Shown here: positions 1 through 9,153 of the stretch, in pieces
How positions within the stretch are numbered: position 1 is the first letter of the stretch
Layout of the letters: every line of letters begins with the position of its first letter
DNA from: an uncultured Shewanella sp.
GTDB taxonomy: Bacteria > Pseudomonadota > Gammaproteobacteria > Enterobacterales > Shewanellaceae
Direction: 5' to 3'
Assembly (NCBI RefSeq): GCF_947501665.1
Contig: NZ_CANMWS010000012.1
Span: 93,893-157,892 of the forward strand
DNA: 64,000 nt
Program-made: the position numbers and the translations under genes
Notes under the pieces: generated by a model
Databases searched by the model: none
Told to the model about the DNA's origin: nothing
The model's input: the letters and a program-made list of their open reading frames with translations, nothing else

Positions 1-541
1 CATGCAAAATGACATTTTGCTTTTCAGCATCGGTGAATACATGAAATTTATAGTCAGGAATCTCACCCTTCGAATTTTTCTGTAACTGTTTTTCAACTAA
101 TATCTTGCCTTTGATATTTGAATACCAAGGTTCACCACTCTTTTTTCCATAATCGTTATGTATTGATTTGTTGAGCTCTTCTATAAATAACATCAAACTA
201 AAATCTGGTGTTGATTCATCAATTAAATATACGCTTCCTGAATCATGATTAAGTTTTGCTACAACTGAGCCATGGGTTTTAATAATAGACTTTAGCTCAT
301 CAAATGATATTTTGTCACCAGAGAAATAATTCTCTATAACACACTCTTTCCCTATAATATCTTCTACGTACTGCTTTACTTCAAATTTGTCAGAACAAAG
401 AGAAAACAGTTCATGATCTCCATGCCTCTTCCTATATTGTATTTTTTCATTAAACGTTTTGGGGTTATTGACGTTGGGAATGTATCTCAAACAAGCAATA
501 GATCTAATAAATAGTGATATGAAATCAGGTAAAATTTTCAT
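1..541 (-). CDS. TupA-like ATP-grasp protein, 3' end cut by the window edge
   Basis: An open frame runs from the ATG at 541 to base 1 without a stop, giving 180 residues of a protein that continues outside the window. The N-terminal part has NNPKTFNEKIQYRK and later GEPWYSNIKGKILVE followed by GEIPDYKFHVF. These match the TupA-like ATP-grasp family (PF14305), which is common in capsule and O-antigen clusters and often labelled glycosyltransferase. Family members are thought to ligate amino acids or other groups to polysaccharide; the substrate here is unknown. The start lies 16 bases after the capA-like stop, so it is probably co-transcribed with the polysaccharide operon. Family assignment is fairly secure, function is inferred. 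Confidence 0.75.
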   Translation of the reverse strand, partial: MKILPDFISLFIRSIACLRYIPNVNNPKTFNEKIQYRKRHGDHELFSLCSDKFEVKQYVEDIIGKECVIENYFSGDKISFDELKSIIKTHGSVVAKLNHDSGSVYLIDESTPDFSLMLFIEELNKSIHNDYGKKSGEPWYSNIKGKILVEKQLQKNSKGEIPDYKFHVFTDAEKQNVILH

Positions 542-557
542 AATGCTATACGCCACA

Positions 558-1700
558 TTATTTTCCTTTCTTTAAAATACTGACTAAAACTTCATGATGT
601 GACTGACATTCAAGCATGTTAAGTTTAACTGGGATTGTTTTCTTGTTTAAGATCAGTTTAGACAATGAAAATATCTTTTCTAGTACACCAATGCCTCGAA
701 ATGTGTAAGGAAAAAATGTAGAAAGAATATATTGGTTTCTTTTTGACTCACAAAAATAACTCCACTCTTTAAGATATGCCTCTTCATTTTCCAAAATAGA
801 ATTCAAACTTTCAATTCTATATAAAAACTTATCTAGTTTCACTTTTTCCAATAAAGATATTGGAATCCCATCTACCCCTTGTTCATATGGAATAATCTTA
901 CTGTTTAAAGATAAATCACCATTAAACTCTTTTATTATTTCAACACTAACCATATATCCCTCATACCAATCCTTATTTTTTTCTGGCATGTTGAATATAA
1001 AATTTCCTAGTCCGTAGTAGATTTTTTTATCTCTATACACTTCATATGCTGCCGGCGTATGACTATGATGGTTAATAATAATATCAGCTCCAATATCAAT
1101 ATAAAGCTGACACATTTTCCTTAAGTTAGGTCTCGGTAATGAAAAATGTTCATTTCCCGCATGCATTGTAACGATAACAACATCCGCTTTTTTTCTAGCT
1201 TCATTTATTTGATAGAAGTTGTCATAAAAATCTAAAGGGGCAACTCCCGGAGTATTATCTGTAGCTATACTAAACTCTCGCTCTGCAACTGCTATTGTTG
1301 CAACAATAAGTCCATTAGATTCGTTATAGTGAACTTTTAGCGCTTCATTTAAATTAGCTCCAGCCCCAACGTACGATATGTTATTTTTGTTACAAAGCTC
1401 GATCGTATCTTTCAACCCATCCCAGCCAAAATCCATAATATGATTATTAGCTAAACCAAAAATATTAAATCCGGCAGCGATAAGTGGATTTATAAAATCT
1501 TTATCTATCTTTAAATTTGGACCATTTTTTTCAATCATTTTAATGGAATCAGTAAACGGTGCCTCTAAATTAATAAAAGCTTGATCATACTTTGAAATCA
1601 TACTTGCAACATCACCCAAAAAATTCGTATTAGGTGTATATTCATTACTATTTATATTAGGAGCAAAATCCCCACAAAAAATCATTTCATACTTTTTCAT
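558..1700 (-). CDS. CapA-family protein (PGA_cap, metallophosphatase-like fold)
   Basis: The 380-residue product matches the CapA/PgsA family (PF09587), a calcineurin-like fold tied to poly-gamma-glutamate or capsule assembly. Visible motifs are CGDFAPN near residue 9, INLEAP near 43, GLANNHIMDFG from 82, MHAGNEHF near 180, NHHSHTP near 213 and GLGNFIFN near 231. These are the usual metal-site and loop motifs of the family. No signal peptide is evident, which is unusual for CapA proteins that act outside the cytoplasm. It overlaps the end of the upstream flippase gene by 14 bases. In this cluster it more likely decorates or processes a heteropolysaccharide than makes polyglutamate. The exact reaction is unknown. 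Confidence 0.8.
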   Translation of the reverse strand: MKKYEMIFCGDFAPNINSNEYTPNTNFLGDVASMISKYDQAFINLEAPFTDSIKMIEKNGPNLKIDKDFINPLIAAGFNIFGLANNHIMDFGWDGLKDTIELCNKNNISYVGAGANLNEALKVHYNESNGLIVATIAVAEREFSIATDNTPGVAPLDFYDNFYQINEARKKADVVIVTMHAGNEHFSLPRPNLRKMCQLYIDIGADIIINHHSHTPAAYEVYRDKKIYYGLGNFIFNMPEKNKDWYEGYMVSVEIIKEFNGDLSLNSKIIPYEQGVDGIPISLLEKVKLDKFLYRIESLNSILENEEAYLKEWSYFCESKRNQYILSTFFPYTFRGIGVLEKIFSLSKLILNKKTIPVKLNMLECQSHHEVLVSILKKGK

Positions 1701-2964
1701 AGCTTATCTTTTTAGTATTTAGGTATAACATTATTGTATGTAACCAAAGCACAGTTACAAAACCGATAGCCAAACCTATAGATTCAAATAGGTATATCGC
1801 TGGAAAAACAACTACGACGTTTGCAATTACAGTTAACTTCATAACCTTTAAATAAGGCTTCTTATTTCCGGTAATGATAAGAACATTAGAAAATAAGTTA
1901 CTAAACGGCGAAGAAAGAATCCTAAGGCTCATTATAGAAACAAGCAATACTACTGTACTATTAACCTCACTTGTAATAAATTCGACAATAGATTCATTAG
2001 AGATATAGAATAGAAAAAATAATATTATAGACACGATAGAAAGCAATTTTGTTAGTTTCAAAGTAATTTTTGAAAAATCATATTTACTCTTATTATATTT
2101 CTTAGCTAAAAAAGGATATATAGCTTGGTTGAATGGAATAAATAAACCGGTGATTGCACTAACTATCTTATCAGCTATGGTATAGTATCCGACTACTATT
2201 GGAGATGTGTATAAACCTAATATAACTATATTACTATTAGTATACAATGAAGTGAATGCACTTCCTAAAAAAATCTCCCATCCATCCTTAAATCCAATTT
2301 TAATTTTATCAATAGAAGGTAAATTGAATTTATAGTTATATTTACTTCTTATTTTGCATATTGAAAGAAATGCTGAAATAAAGAACCCGACTGCAGTAAA
2401 TATCGGAACATAATAGTAGTCTTCTGGGGTAGATATATATGTAAATACTAAAATCAAAAATACAAGTTTTGAAAATATATTAATGTATGTAACATACTTC
2501 ATATCTTCAACCCCCTGAAAAAACCAGACAGGTACAAAAGATTGACAAGCTATAACAAAAAACGAAACTATATAAATTAATTTATGCTCGTTAAATGGGG
2601 AAATATAATTAACAAGAAAAACCATAAAAAGGAAGCAAAAAGCTAATATTATCGACTTAGACACAAATACCACATTTGCTATTTTATTTATTTCATCTTG
2701 ATTCCCACCACACTTCGCTATATCTCTGGGTGCTGTTAATTTATAGCCGTAATCAGATATGATACCAAAATATAAGGCAATTGAAGTCGCAAAAGACACT
2801 AATCCAAATTTTTCAACCCCCAAAACTTGAATAAGATATGGAAGTGTTATTAAAGGTAAGACATAGTTCATACCTTGCAAAACAGAAAGTGATATAAAAT
2901 TTACAAACACTCGCTTATAACTATATTGTATATTTCTAAAACGATTAGATATGTTAATAGCCAT
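1687..2964 (-). CDS. Wzx-type polysaccharide flippase (MATE/MVF superfamily)
   Basis: The 425-residue, very hydrophobic product has about 12 predicted membrane segments. Its N-terminal LQGMNYVLPLITLPYLIQVLG is typical of O-antigen/capsule flippases of the RfbX/Wzx family (PF01943). It should move undecaprenyl-pyrophosphate-linked repeat units across the inner membrane for Wzy-dependent polymerisation and Wza/Wzc export, both of which fit this operon. The sequence is more AT-rich than the housekeeping genes further right, as is normal for serotype-specific genes that move laterally. Wzx proteins are too divergent for the sequence to reveal the substrate. Confidence 0.85.
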   Translation of the reverse strand: MAINISNRFRNIQYSYKRVFVNFISLSVLQGMNYVLPLITLPYLIQVLGVEKFGLVSFATSIALYFGIISDYGYKLTAPRDIAKCGGNQDEINKIANVVFVSKSIILAFCFLFMVFLVNYISPFNEHKLIYIVSFFVIACQSFVPVWFFQGVEDMKYVTYINIFSKLVFLILVFTYISTPEDYYYVPIFTAVGFFISAFLSICKIRSKYNYKFNLPSIDKIKIGFKDGWEIFLGSAFTSLYTNSNIVILGLYTSPIVVGYYTIADKIVSAITGLFIPFNQAIYPFLAKKYNKSKYDFSKITLKLTKLLSIVSIILFFLFYISNESIVEFITSEVNSTVVLLVSIMSLRILSSPFSNLFSNVLIITGNKKPYLKVMKLTVIANVVVVFPAIYLFESIGLAIGFVTVLWLHTIMLYLNTKKISYEKV

Positions 2965-3054
2965 TAAACCAACACATTATGAATTTTTAATTATATATAA
3001 ATAGAAACTTTACTAAGCCCGCTATTCATTCACTGCTATGCTTTTAAAATGTAA

Positions 3055-3870
3055 TTACATATGCATTCTGAATTCATTAACCATACTTTTTATATCTTCA
3101 AGTACATTTCTAGGTTTAAAATCTAGTATTTTTCTCAAACAATCTATTTTAGTTTCTGGGAATTCCTCTCCAGTATTTACGTTATCATGCCAAACAACTT
3201 CACAACTTGTTTCTTTTACTAATAGTTTCGTAATTTCTGCTGCACTAGTATTGGTACCTGAAGCAATATTTATAATTTTTGGAATAAGTATAGTCGCTTG
3301 AGAAATTTTATAACATGCGTGAACTACATCATCTACTGATATATAGTCTTTTTCATATCCAGGAGTTATATACATCTCTATTCTTTTATTTTTAATGGCA
3401 TTTCGCGTAATCGCAGGGAGGAATAAAGGGCTCTCTAATGCAACACCGTAAACATTGCTAGCTCTAAGAATATGACATTGTTGTTTACTCTTTAAACACA
3501 ACTCTTCAGCAACTAATTTGGTTAGATTAAATAAACGTCTTTCATCATTAGTGCAAATTTTTAAATCTGAATCTTCATTTGAAGACATCTGATTCATATA
3601 TAACCTTGTTGAAGAAAAGTAATATAGTTTAGAAAATTTAGCATTATTTAATATATTTTTTAATAAAATAGTATTTGCTTGCAGCACATTATTTGGATCA
3701 TTTTGGCAATCACCGAATCCAGCACAATAAAAAACAATTCCAAGATCTTTTTCATAAATATCCAGATCACCCCGTGCAGGGGACCAAATATTTTCACCAT
3801 TTTCAACTAAATAATCACAAAGTTTCTTTCCAATGAAACCATTGCCACCAATAACAGTATAGTTACTCAT
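3055..3870 (-). CDS. NAD(P)-dependent sugar epimerase/reductase (extended SDR) with altered catalytic motif
   Basis: The 271-residue protein opens with a Rossmann motif, VIGGNGFIG (residues 6-14), and has an SDR-type FSSTRLY segment (85-91), as in nucleotide-sugar epimerases, dehydratases and 4-reductases. The usual YxxxK catalytic pair appears as F114-N-L-T-K118, so the tyrosine is replaced by phenylalanine. Its start codon overlaps the stop of rmlC by one base, so it is translationally linked to the dTDP-sugar genes. No separate rmlD (dTDP-4-dehydrorhamnose reductase) is present in the window, so this protein may fill that 4-reductase slot or make another 6-deoxysugar. Activity with the Y-to-F change is uncertain. 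Confidence 0.75.
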   Translation of the reverse strand: MSNYTVIGGNGFIGKKLCDYLVENGENIWSPARGDLDIYEKDLGIVFYCAGFGDCQNDPNNVLQANTILLKNILNNAKFSKLYYFSSTRLYMNQMSSNEDSDLKICTNDERRLFNLTKLVAEELCLKSKQQCHILRASNVYGVALESPLFLPAITRNAIKNKRIEMYITPGYEKDYISVDDVVHACYKISQATILIPKIINIASGTNTSAAEITKLLVKETSCEVVWHDNVNTGEEFPETKIDCLRKILDFKPRNVLEDIKSMVNEFRMHM

Positions 3871-4424
3871 TATAGTTTTACCTTTAAACCTTCTCTATAT
3901 TCTTTTAAAGTTAACTGCATCAGATCTTTATTTGAAAGAATTGGACTTCCTACAGGCCAGTCAATTTTCAAATCGTTATCATTCCAAATAATGCCAGACT
4001 CGTCTAATGGGTCATAGTATTTTGTACATTTATACTGAAAATCCGCAGTTTCACTTAAAACAACAAAACCATGAGCAAAACCTGGAGGAATATAGAACTG
4101 TGTATGATTCTCTTCATTTAATATAATTGACTCATGCTGTCCAAAAGTCGGTGAACTCACTCGTAAATCAACAGCCACATCGAATACCTCACCAGAGGTT
4201 ACTGTCACGAGCTTACCTTGAGGTTTATTTTTTTGGAAGTGCAGTCCTCGAAGCACAGATTTGGTCGAACGCGAACGGTTATCTTGGACGAAATTTTCTT
4301 TAATTCCCGCCATTTTCTTATATCTTTCGTAATTATATGACTCAAGAAAAAAACCACGCTCATCCCCAAATACTTTAGGTTGAATGATCACACAACCTTT
4401 CAACTTAGTTTTAATTACTTCCAT
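3870..4424 (-). CDS. rfbC: dTDP-4-dehydrorhamnose 3,5-epimerase (RmlC)
   Basis: The 184-residue cupin epimerase converts dTDP-4-keto-6-deoxy-D-glucose to the L-lyxo-hexulose, step three of dTDP-L-rhamnose synthesis. Signature sequences are GDERGFFLESYN, the RGLHFQ segment with catalytic H62, K71 in PQGKLV, and Y131 in FQYKCTKYY. PPGFAHGFVVLS is also diagnostic. The length matches the family (about 180). It lies 16 bases downstream of rfbA in the same operon. Retention of H62 and Y131 argues for a true 3,5-epimerase rather than a 3-epimerase relative. Confidence 0.93.
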   Translation of the reverse strand: MEVIKTKLKGCVIIQPKVFGDERGFFLESYNYERYKKMAGIKENFVQDNRSRSTKSVLRGLHFQKNKPQGKLVTVTSGEVFDVAVDLRVSSPTFGQHESIILNEENHTQFYIPPGFAHGFVVLSETADFQYKCTKYYDPLDESGIIWNDNDLKIDWPVGSPILSNKDLMQLTLKEYREGLKVKL

Positions 4425-4440
4425 TCTTTCACACCCTTTA

Positions 4441-5313
4441 CTAGTTAATATTCTTAATCAAGTTAACTAGGTACTGGCCATAGTCATTCTTAAGCATAGG
4501 TTGCGCAATCCTAAGAATATCATGATCGGTTAGCCAATTATTTCGCCATGAAATTTCTTCTAAGCAAGCAACTTTCAAGCCTTGAATATGCTCTATCGTT
4601 TGCACGAAAGAAGAAGCCTCGTGTAAACTTTCATGAGTCCCCGTATCTAACCAAGCGAAGCCGCGACCTAACAGCTCTACTGTTAGAGAGCCATCCTCTA
4701 AATACATTTGGTTAATAGTGGTTATTTCAAACTCTCCTCGCTCTGAAGGCTGTACTTTTTTAGCAAAGCCTACGACTCGATTATCGTAAAAATAGAGTCC
4801 TGTCACCGCATAGTTAGATTTAGGTTTAGCGGGTTTTTCTTCTATACTAAGCGCTTTATAATTTTCATCGAAATCAACGACACCAAATCGTTGGGGATCT
4901 TTCACTTGATATCCAAAAACAGTAGCACCATTTTTATTGGCGGCTGCTTTTTTCAAAGTATGGCTAAAAGATTGACCATAGAAAATATTATCACCTAGTA
5001 CCAAACAAACATTGTCACCATCAATAAATTCTTCACCGATAATAAAGGCTTGTGCTAGGCCCTCTGGTTTTTCTTGCACAGCATAGTGAAGTGAGATGCC
5101 ATAGTCGCTACCATCACCTAATAAACGCTTAAAGCTATCGTTATCTTCTGGCGTGGTAATAATGAGTACATCTTTAATTCCCGCTAACATTAATGTCGAT
5201 AATGGATAGTAAATCATTGGCTTATCGTATACTGGTAGTAATTGCTTAGATACACCACGAGTCAATGGATAGAGACGAGTACCAGAACCGCCCGCTAAAA
5301 TAATCCCTTTCAT
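4441..5313 (-). CDS. rfbA: Glucose-1-phosphate thymidylyltransferase (RmlA)
   Basis: The 290-residue product makes dTDP-glucose from dTTP and glucose-1-phosphate, the first step of dTDP-deoxysugar synthesis. The nucleotidyltransferase signature [11 protein letters not shown] begins at residue 8, followed by [26 protein letters not shown] and TGLYFYDN are further RmlA hallmarks. Length is exactly typical for the long (RmlA) form. The ATG overlaps the rfbB stop by four bases, implying translational coupling. Neighbours rfbB and rfbC complete the pathway to the 4-keto-L-sugar. Confidence 0.95.
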   Translation of the reverse strand: MKGIILAGGSGTRLYPLTRGVSKQLLPVYDKPMIYYPLSTLMLAGIKDVLIITTPEDNDSFKRLLGDGSDYGISLHYAVQEKPEGLAQAFIIGEEFIDGDNVCLVLGDNIFYGQSFSHTLKKAAANKNGATVFGYQVKDPQRFGVVDFDENYKALSIEEKPAKPKSNYAVTGLYFYDNRVVGFAKKVQPSERGEFEITTINQMYLEDGSLTVELLGRGFAWLDTGTHESLHEASSFVQTIEHIQGLKVACLEEISWRNNWLTDHDILRIAQPMLKNDYGQYLVNLIKNIN

Positions 5314-6404
5314 CCTACCTCTCTATTTACTAATATATCTTCTGATATAGAACCTAAACGTTCCCCAGAATAAGATCCATCAAGCACCCGGCTCCACCAA
5401 CTTTTATTATTTAGATACCATTTGACCGTCTTACGTAAACCAGACTCAAATGTCTCTACAGGTTTCCAACCTAACTCGCGCTCAATTTTTGAGGCATCTA
5501 TAGCATAACGTACATCATGACCAGGCCTATCAGCCACATAATTTATCAAGTCTTGATATTGCTTAACACCATCAGGTTTATTTGGTACTAACTCCTCTAA
5601 TAATGAGCATATTGTTTTCACTACATTAATATTTGATTTCTCATTATGGCCACCGATATTATAGGTCTCACCTACTCTACCTTGAGTTATTACCTTATAA
5701 AGCGCAGCAGCATGATCTTCTACATACAACCAGTCTCTAATTTGCATACCGTTACCATACACGGGCAAAGGTTTACCAACTAAAGCATTTAAAATGATTA
5801 AGGGGATCAATTTTTCAGGAAAATGGTAAGGGCCGTAGTTATTGGAACAATTAGTTACCATAATCGGTAAACCAAAAGTTCTATGCCATGCTCTAACCAA
5901 ATGATCACTTGAAGCTTTTGACGCAGAATACGGACTACTAGGTTCATAAGCCATATCCTCTGTAAATAAATTATCCGTCTCTTCCAAGTCACCATAAACT
6001 TCATCGGTAGAAATATGATGAAAACGAAAAGCCTTTTTTCTTCCCTGTACTAATGTAGTCCAATAATTTCGAGTAGCTTCTAATAAGGTATAAGTGCCGA
6101 CGATATTGGTTTCGATAAAAGCTGCAGGACCATCAATAGATCTATCTACATGACTCTCTGCCGCTAAGTGCATTACCGTATCTGGCTGATAGAAATTAAA
6201 AACTCTATCTAAATTAACACGATCACAGATATCTACTTGCTCAAAATAATAACGCTCATTATTTTCTATTACAGATAGTGATTCTAAATTACCTGCATAA
6301 GTCAATTTATCAATATTAATGACACTATCATTGGTATTACAAATTATATGGCGCACAACAGCGGAACCAATAAATCCCGCTCCACCAGTTATTAATATTT
6401 TCAC
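5310..6404 (-). CDS. rfbB: dTDP-glucose 4,6-dehydratase (RmlB), GTG start
   Basis: This extended SDR dehydrates dTDP-glucose to dTDP-4-keto-6-deoxyglucose. The Rossmann motif ITGGAGFIG sits at the extreme N-terminus, STDEVYGDL gives the catalytic Thr-Asp-Glu, and YSASK is the YxxxK pair. The open frame extends upstream to 6458, but the extra residues ([18 protein letters not shown]) are not family-like. A GTG at 6404 gives [13 protein letters not shown] directly and has AAGGGA about eight bases upstream, so I place the start there (364 residues, normal length). It follows wzc after a short gap and overlaps rfbA by four bases. Confidence 0.93.
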   Translation of the reverse strand: MKILITGGAGFIGSAVVRHIICNTNDSVINIDKLTYAGNLESLSVIENNERYYFEQVDICDRVNLDRVFNFYQPDTVMHLAAESHVDRSIDGPAAFIETNIVGTYTLLEATRNYWTTLVQGRKKAFRFHHISTDEVYGDLEETDNLFTEDMAYEPSSPYSASKASSDHLVRAWHRTFGLPIMVTNCSNNYGPYHFPEKLIPLIILNALVGKPLPVYGNGMQIRDWLYVEDHAAALYKVITQGRVGETYNIGGHNEKSNINVVKTICSLLEELVPNKPDGVKQYQDLINYVADRPGHDVRYAIDASKIERELGWKPVETFESGLRKTVKWYLNNKSWWSRVLDGSYSGERLGSISEDILVNREVG

Positions 6405-6488
6405 ACATATGTCCCTTAAAAAGCATTTTAATAAATCTAACCACAACAGTTGAATCAAATTAAATATATATAAAATTATGTTTACTAT

Positions 6489-8648
6489 TTATTCATAACT
6501 ATAGGCGTAAACTTCACTAGCATTACGCGCTTTTTGCTCAGTGGCATTGAGGACAAACCCTTTAACATTGATACCAGCTTGCTCAAAGCGGCGATACGCA
6601 ATTTCAATTTCTTTTACTGAACTCACGCCAAAACGGGCAACGAGTAATGTTGTTCCCGCTAATGCACCCACAATACTTGGATCGGTAACGGCAAGTACCG
6701 GCGGTGTATCAATTAGTACTATGTCATATTCTTTCGATGCCCAAGTGACAAAGTCTTCAAACCTTGGGTGCATTAAAAGCTCTGACGGATTTGGGGGTAC
6801 TGATCCTCGGGTAACAAGATCTAGATTGTCAATCCCCGAGGCTTTGACGACATCCTTTATTTCAGACTTACCTGATAATAAGTCCGATAATCCGTTCTCC
6901 CACTTAAGATTAAACTGACGTTGTAAATAACCTTTGCGCATATCCGCATCCACGATTAATACTTTTTGCCCCGTTTTGGCCAACACTGCGGCAAAGTTAA
7001 CCGATACGAAAGACTTACCTAGCCCCGGCGCAGGGCCTGAAATCATCACCACATTGTTTTTTGCTTCCATCATAGCGAAATGAAGACTGGTTCTCAGCCC
7101 ACGTAATGCCTCAATGGCTAAATCAGCAGGATTAGTCTCTGCAAGTAGAGCTTCATATTCTTGATTTTTCTTCTTACGCTTAAGATGAATATCAATTCCC
7201 GCTTGCCAGTTAGATTTAGGTACACTGGCATAAACAGGCAAACCAATTTGCTCAATTTGCTCAGGACTTTCAACCCCACGATGTAAAGCAGATCTTAACA
7301 AAACCAGAGCAATACTAATCACTCCGCCGAGTAATGTGGCCAGTAACACTACTAAGGCTTTTTTCGGTTTAATGGCTCGCGTATAGGCTTCTGCTTTATC
7401 GATAATGCGTACATTGCCAATTGTACTTGCTTTGACAATATTTAATTCTTGCACATGATTAAGCAATTTTAAATACATTTCCTGGTTGACTTCCACATCC
7501 CGTGTCATACGCAAAATATCACGTTGGGTTTTCGGCAAGGCTTGAATATTTTGATTAAGCCTATCTCTCTCTTTCAATAAAGTCTGCCGCTTATCCATTA
7601 ACGAAATATAAGCAGGATGCTCTTTAGTAAAGAGTTGAGATATTTCACTCTCTTTAAAAGTGAGCTGATTAAGCTGTTCTTCAAGCTTCACCATGACATC
7701 TAATGATGATTTAGCTTCTAAGCCTAAATCAATGGAGTCATTCTCTTCTCTAAAACGATTCAATGTTTCTTCAGCTTCAACAAGTTTTGCTTTTACCAAA
7801 GGTAAATGTTGCTGTAAAAAAACAAGACTATTTTCAGCTTCGGCGGAATTTCGCGCCACATTTTGTAGAAAATAATCTTGACTAATATCATTTAAAATGT
7901 TTTCAATTTGGCCTCGATTATCTCCAGTGAAGGATAGCTGTAATACCCCTGTTTTTTTACCTTTTTCAGAAACCGACAAGTTATCTTGCACCCAAGTAAT
8001 GGCATCGAGACGAGATTGCTTTTTAAGAGTAAAACTCATGCCGTTAGCACTGCTAACATCACTCACAAAAAGGCGATAATCCCCTTTCTGAGCCAGCTCT
8101 CCCACTCGCCCTGTTAATACTTTATTATCATTTCTATCATATAGCTCATAACTGCCAATATCGAGATTTGTGAACACTAGTTGATAACTGATAAAATTAG
8201 CATTAAGATATAAATAAGCTGGAATTTCAAACCGATTAATGTCAACATAATTAACATCGCCTAATAATCTCGCTAGTCCTTTACCAATAATAGGGAAATA
8301 ATTAGGCTCTATGACTGTGGTTAAATCCAACTTATCGACTGTTTTACCCAATATCATTCGAGACTGTAGCACTTCAATTTCTGTCGTTGCAGACGACTCA
8401 CTGCCAAACAAGTCTCCCATATCACCAAAGCCGGATATTCCAGAACTTTTTTCTTCTATTTGAATTAAGGCATCCGCTTTATAAATGGGCGTGGCCAATA
8501 AGGCATAAACTATACCAACTAACATAAAGAAACTGGTAATAGCGATAATCATCCAGCGCTGATCGATTAAAGTGCCCAATAGTTTACTTAAATCGATTTC
8601 ATCATTGGATTCAGATAGTTTTGTCGACATATTTTGAGTCGAAGTCAT
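6489..8648 (-). CDS. wzc: Wzc-type polysaccharide co-polymerase / tyrosine autokinase
   Basis: The 719-residue inner-membrane protein controls capsule or exopolysaccharide chain length and export by cycles of tyrosine phosphorylation. A Wzz-like N-terminal domain has membrane segments near residues 33-53 and 430-451 flanking a periplasmic coiled-coil region. The cytoplasmic BY-kinase domain shows Walker A GPAPGLGKS (538-546), Walker A' VLIVDADMR (563-571) and Walker B DIVLIDTPP (642-650). The tyrosine cluster at the C-terminus is short, with only three tyrosines in the last six residues (714, 716, 718). Partners are the phosphatase Wzb and the channel Wza, encoded just upstream. Confidence 0.93.
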   Translation of the reverse strand: MTSTQNMSTKLSESNDEIDLSKLLGTLIDQRWMIIAITSFFMLVGIVYALLATPIYKADALIQIEEKSSGISGFGDMGDLFGSESSATTEIEVLQSRMILGKTVDKLDLTTVIEPNYFPIIGKGLARLLGDVNYVDINRFEIPAYLYLNANFISYQLVFTNLDIGSYELYDRNDNKVLTGRVGELAQKGDYRLFVSDVSSANGMSFTLKKQSRLDAITWVQDNLSVSEKGKKTGVLQLSFTGDNRGQIENILNDISQDYFLQNVARNSAEAENSLVFLQQHLPLVKAKLVEAEETLNRFREENDSIDLGLEAKSSLDVMVKLEEQLNQLTFKESEISQLFTKEHPAYISLMDKRQTLLKERDRLNQNIQALPKTQRDILRMTRDVEVNQEMYLKLLNHVQELNIVKASTIGNVRIIDKAEAYTRAIKPKKALVVLLATLLGGVISIALVLLRSALHRGVESPEQIEQIGLPVYASVPKSNWQAGIDIHLKRKKKNQEYEALLAETNPADLAIEALRGLRTSLHFAMMEAKNNVVMISGPAPGLGKSFVSVNFAAVLAKTGQKVLIVDADMRKGYLQRQFNLKWENGLSDLLSGKSEIKDVVKASGIDNLDLVTRGSVPPNPSELLMHPRFEDFVTWASKEYDIVLIDTPPVLAVTDPSIVGALAGTTLLVARFGVSSVKEIEIAYRRFEQAGINVKGFVLNATEQKARNASEVYAYSYE

Positions 8649-8705
8649 AATAGAAATGTACTCGTAAAAACAATAAAAAATAATAGTTAAGTGAACAGCA
8701 CTGAG

Positions 8706-9149
8706 CTAGCTTATTTTATTCGCCCAGGCATTAGCCGATTGTTCAATTAACTCATAAGCATACTCAAAGGCTTCTTGGCTCAGCTTGTAAGGATCGGGAA
8801 TATCTTGCTTGCCTATCCACTGCCCAAACAGCATGGTTTTCCCTCGCGCGGCAGAGGAAATACTCGATACCGCATCGATATGCCCTTTTTCCATAACCAA
8901 GATCAAGTCATACTCTTGACACAATTCAGCCGTTAATTGCCTCGCTTTATGCGGGGTTAAATCTATATCGTGTTGCTTAGCAATTTGAGTGGCCATGCTA
9001 TCGGCAGGTTTTCCCGATAAGCGACTTTTTTCAGTCGCTATTCCCGCTGAATCGACTTGCTTATGAGGTAAAAGGCTTTTAAGCAAATACTCCCCAGAAG
9101 GTGAACGACAAATATTCCCTACACACACTACTAACATTTTATTAAACAT
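8706..9149 (-). CDS. wzb: Low-molecular-weight protein tyrosine phosphatase (Wzb)
   Basis: The 147-residue cytoplasmic phosphatase should dephosphorylate the C-terminal tyrosines of Wzc. The CX5R P-loop is C9-VGNIC-R15, inside LVVCVGNICRSPSGE, and the catalytic acid is D119 in PDPYKLS. Length is normal for LMW-PTPs. It lies four bases from the wza stop, and wzc follows after 57 bases, giving the classical wza-wzb-wzc order. Confidence 0.94.
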   Translation of the reverse strand: MFNKMLVVCVGNICRSPSGEYLLKSLLPHKQVDSAGIATEKSRLSGKPADSMATQIAKQHDIDLTPHKARQLTAELCQEYDLILVMEKGHIDAVSSISSAARGKTMLFGQWIGKQDIPDPYKLSQEAFEYAYELIEQSANAWANKIS

Positions 9150-9153
9150 ATTA

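Noticed and set aside
3038..3301. Plus-strand open frame of 87 codons
   Set aside because: It lies antisense to the SDR gene, has no ribosome site and matches no family.
6541..6918. Plus-strand open frame of 125 codons
   Set aside because: It is the antisense shadow of the wzc kinase domain.
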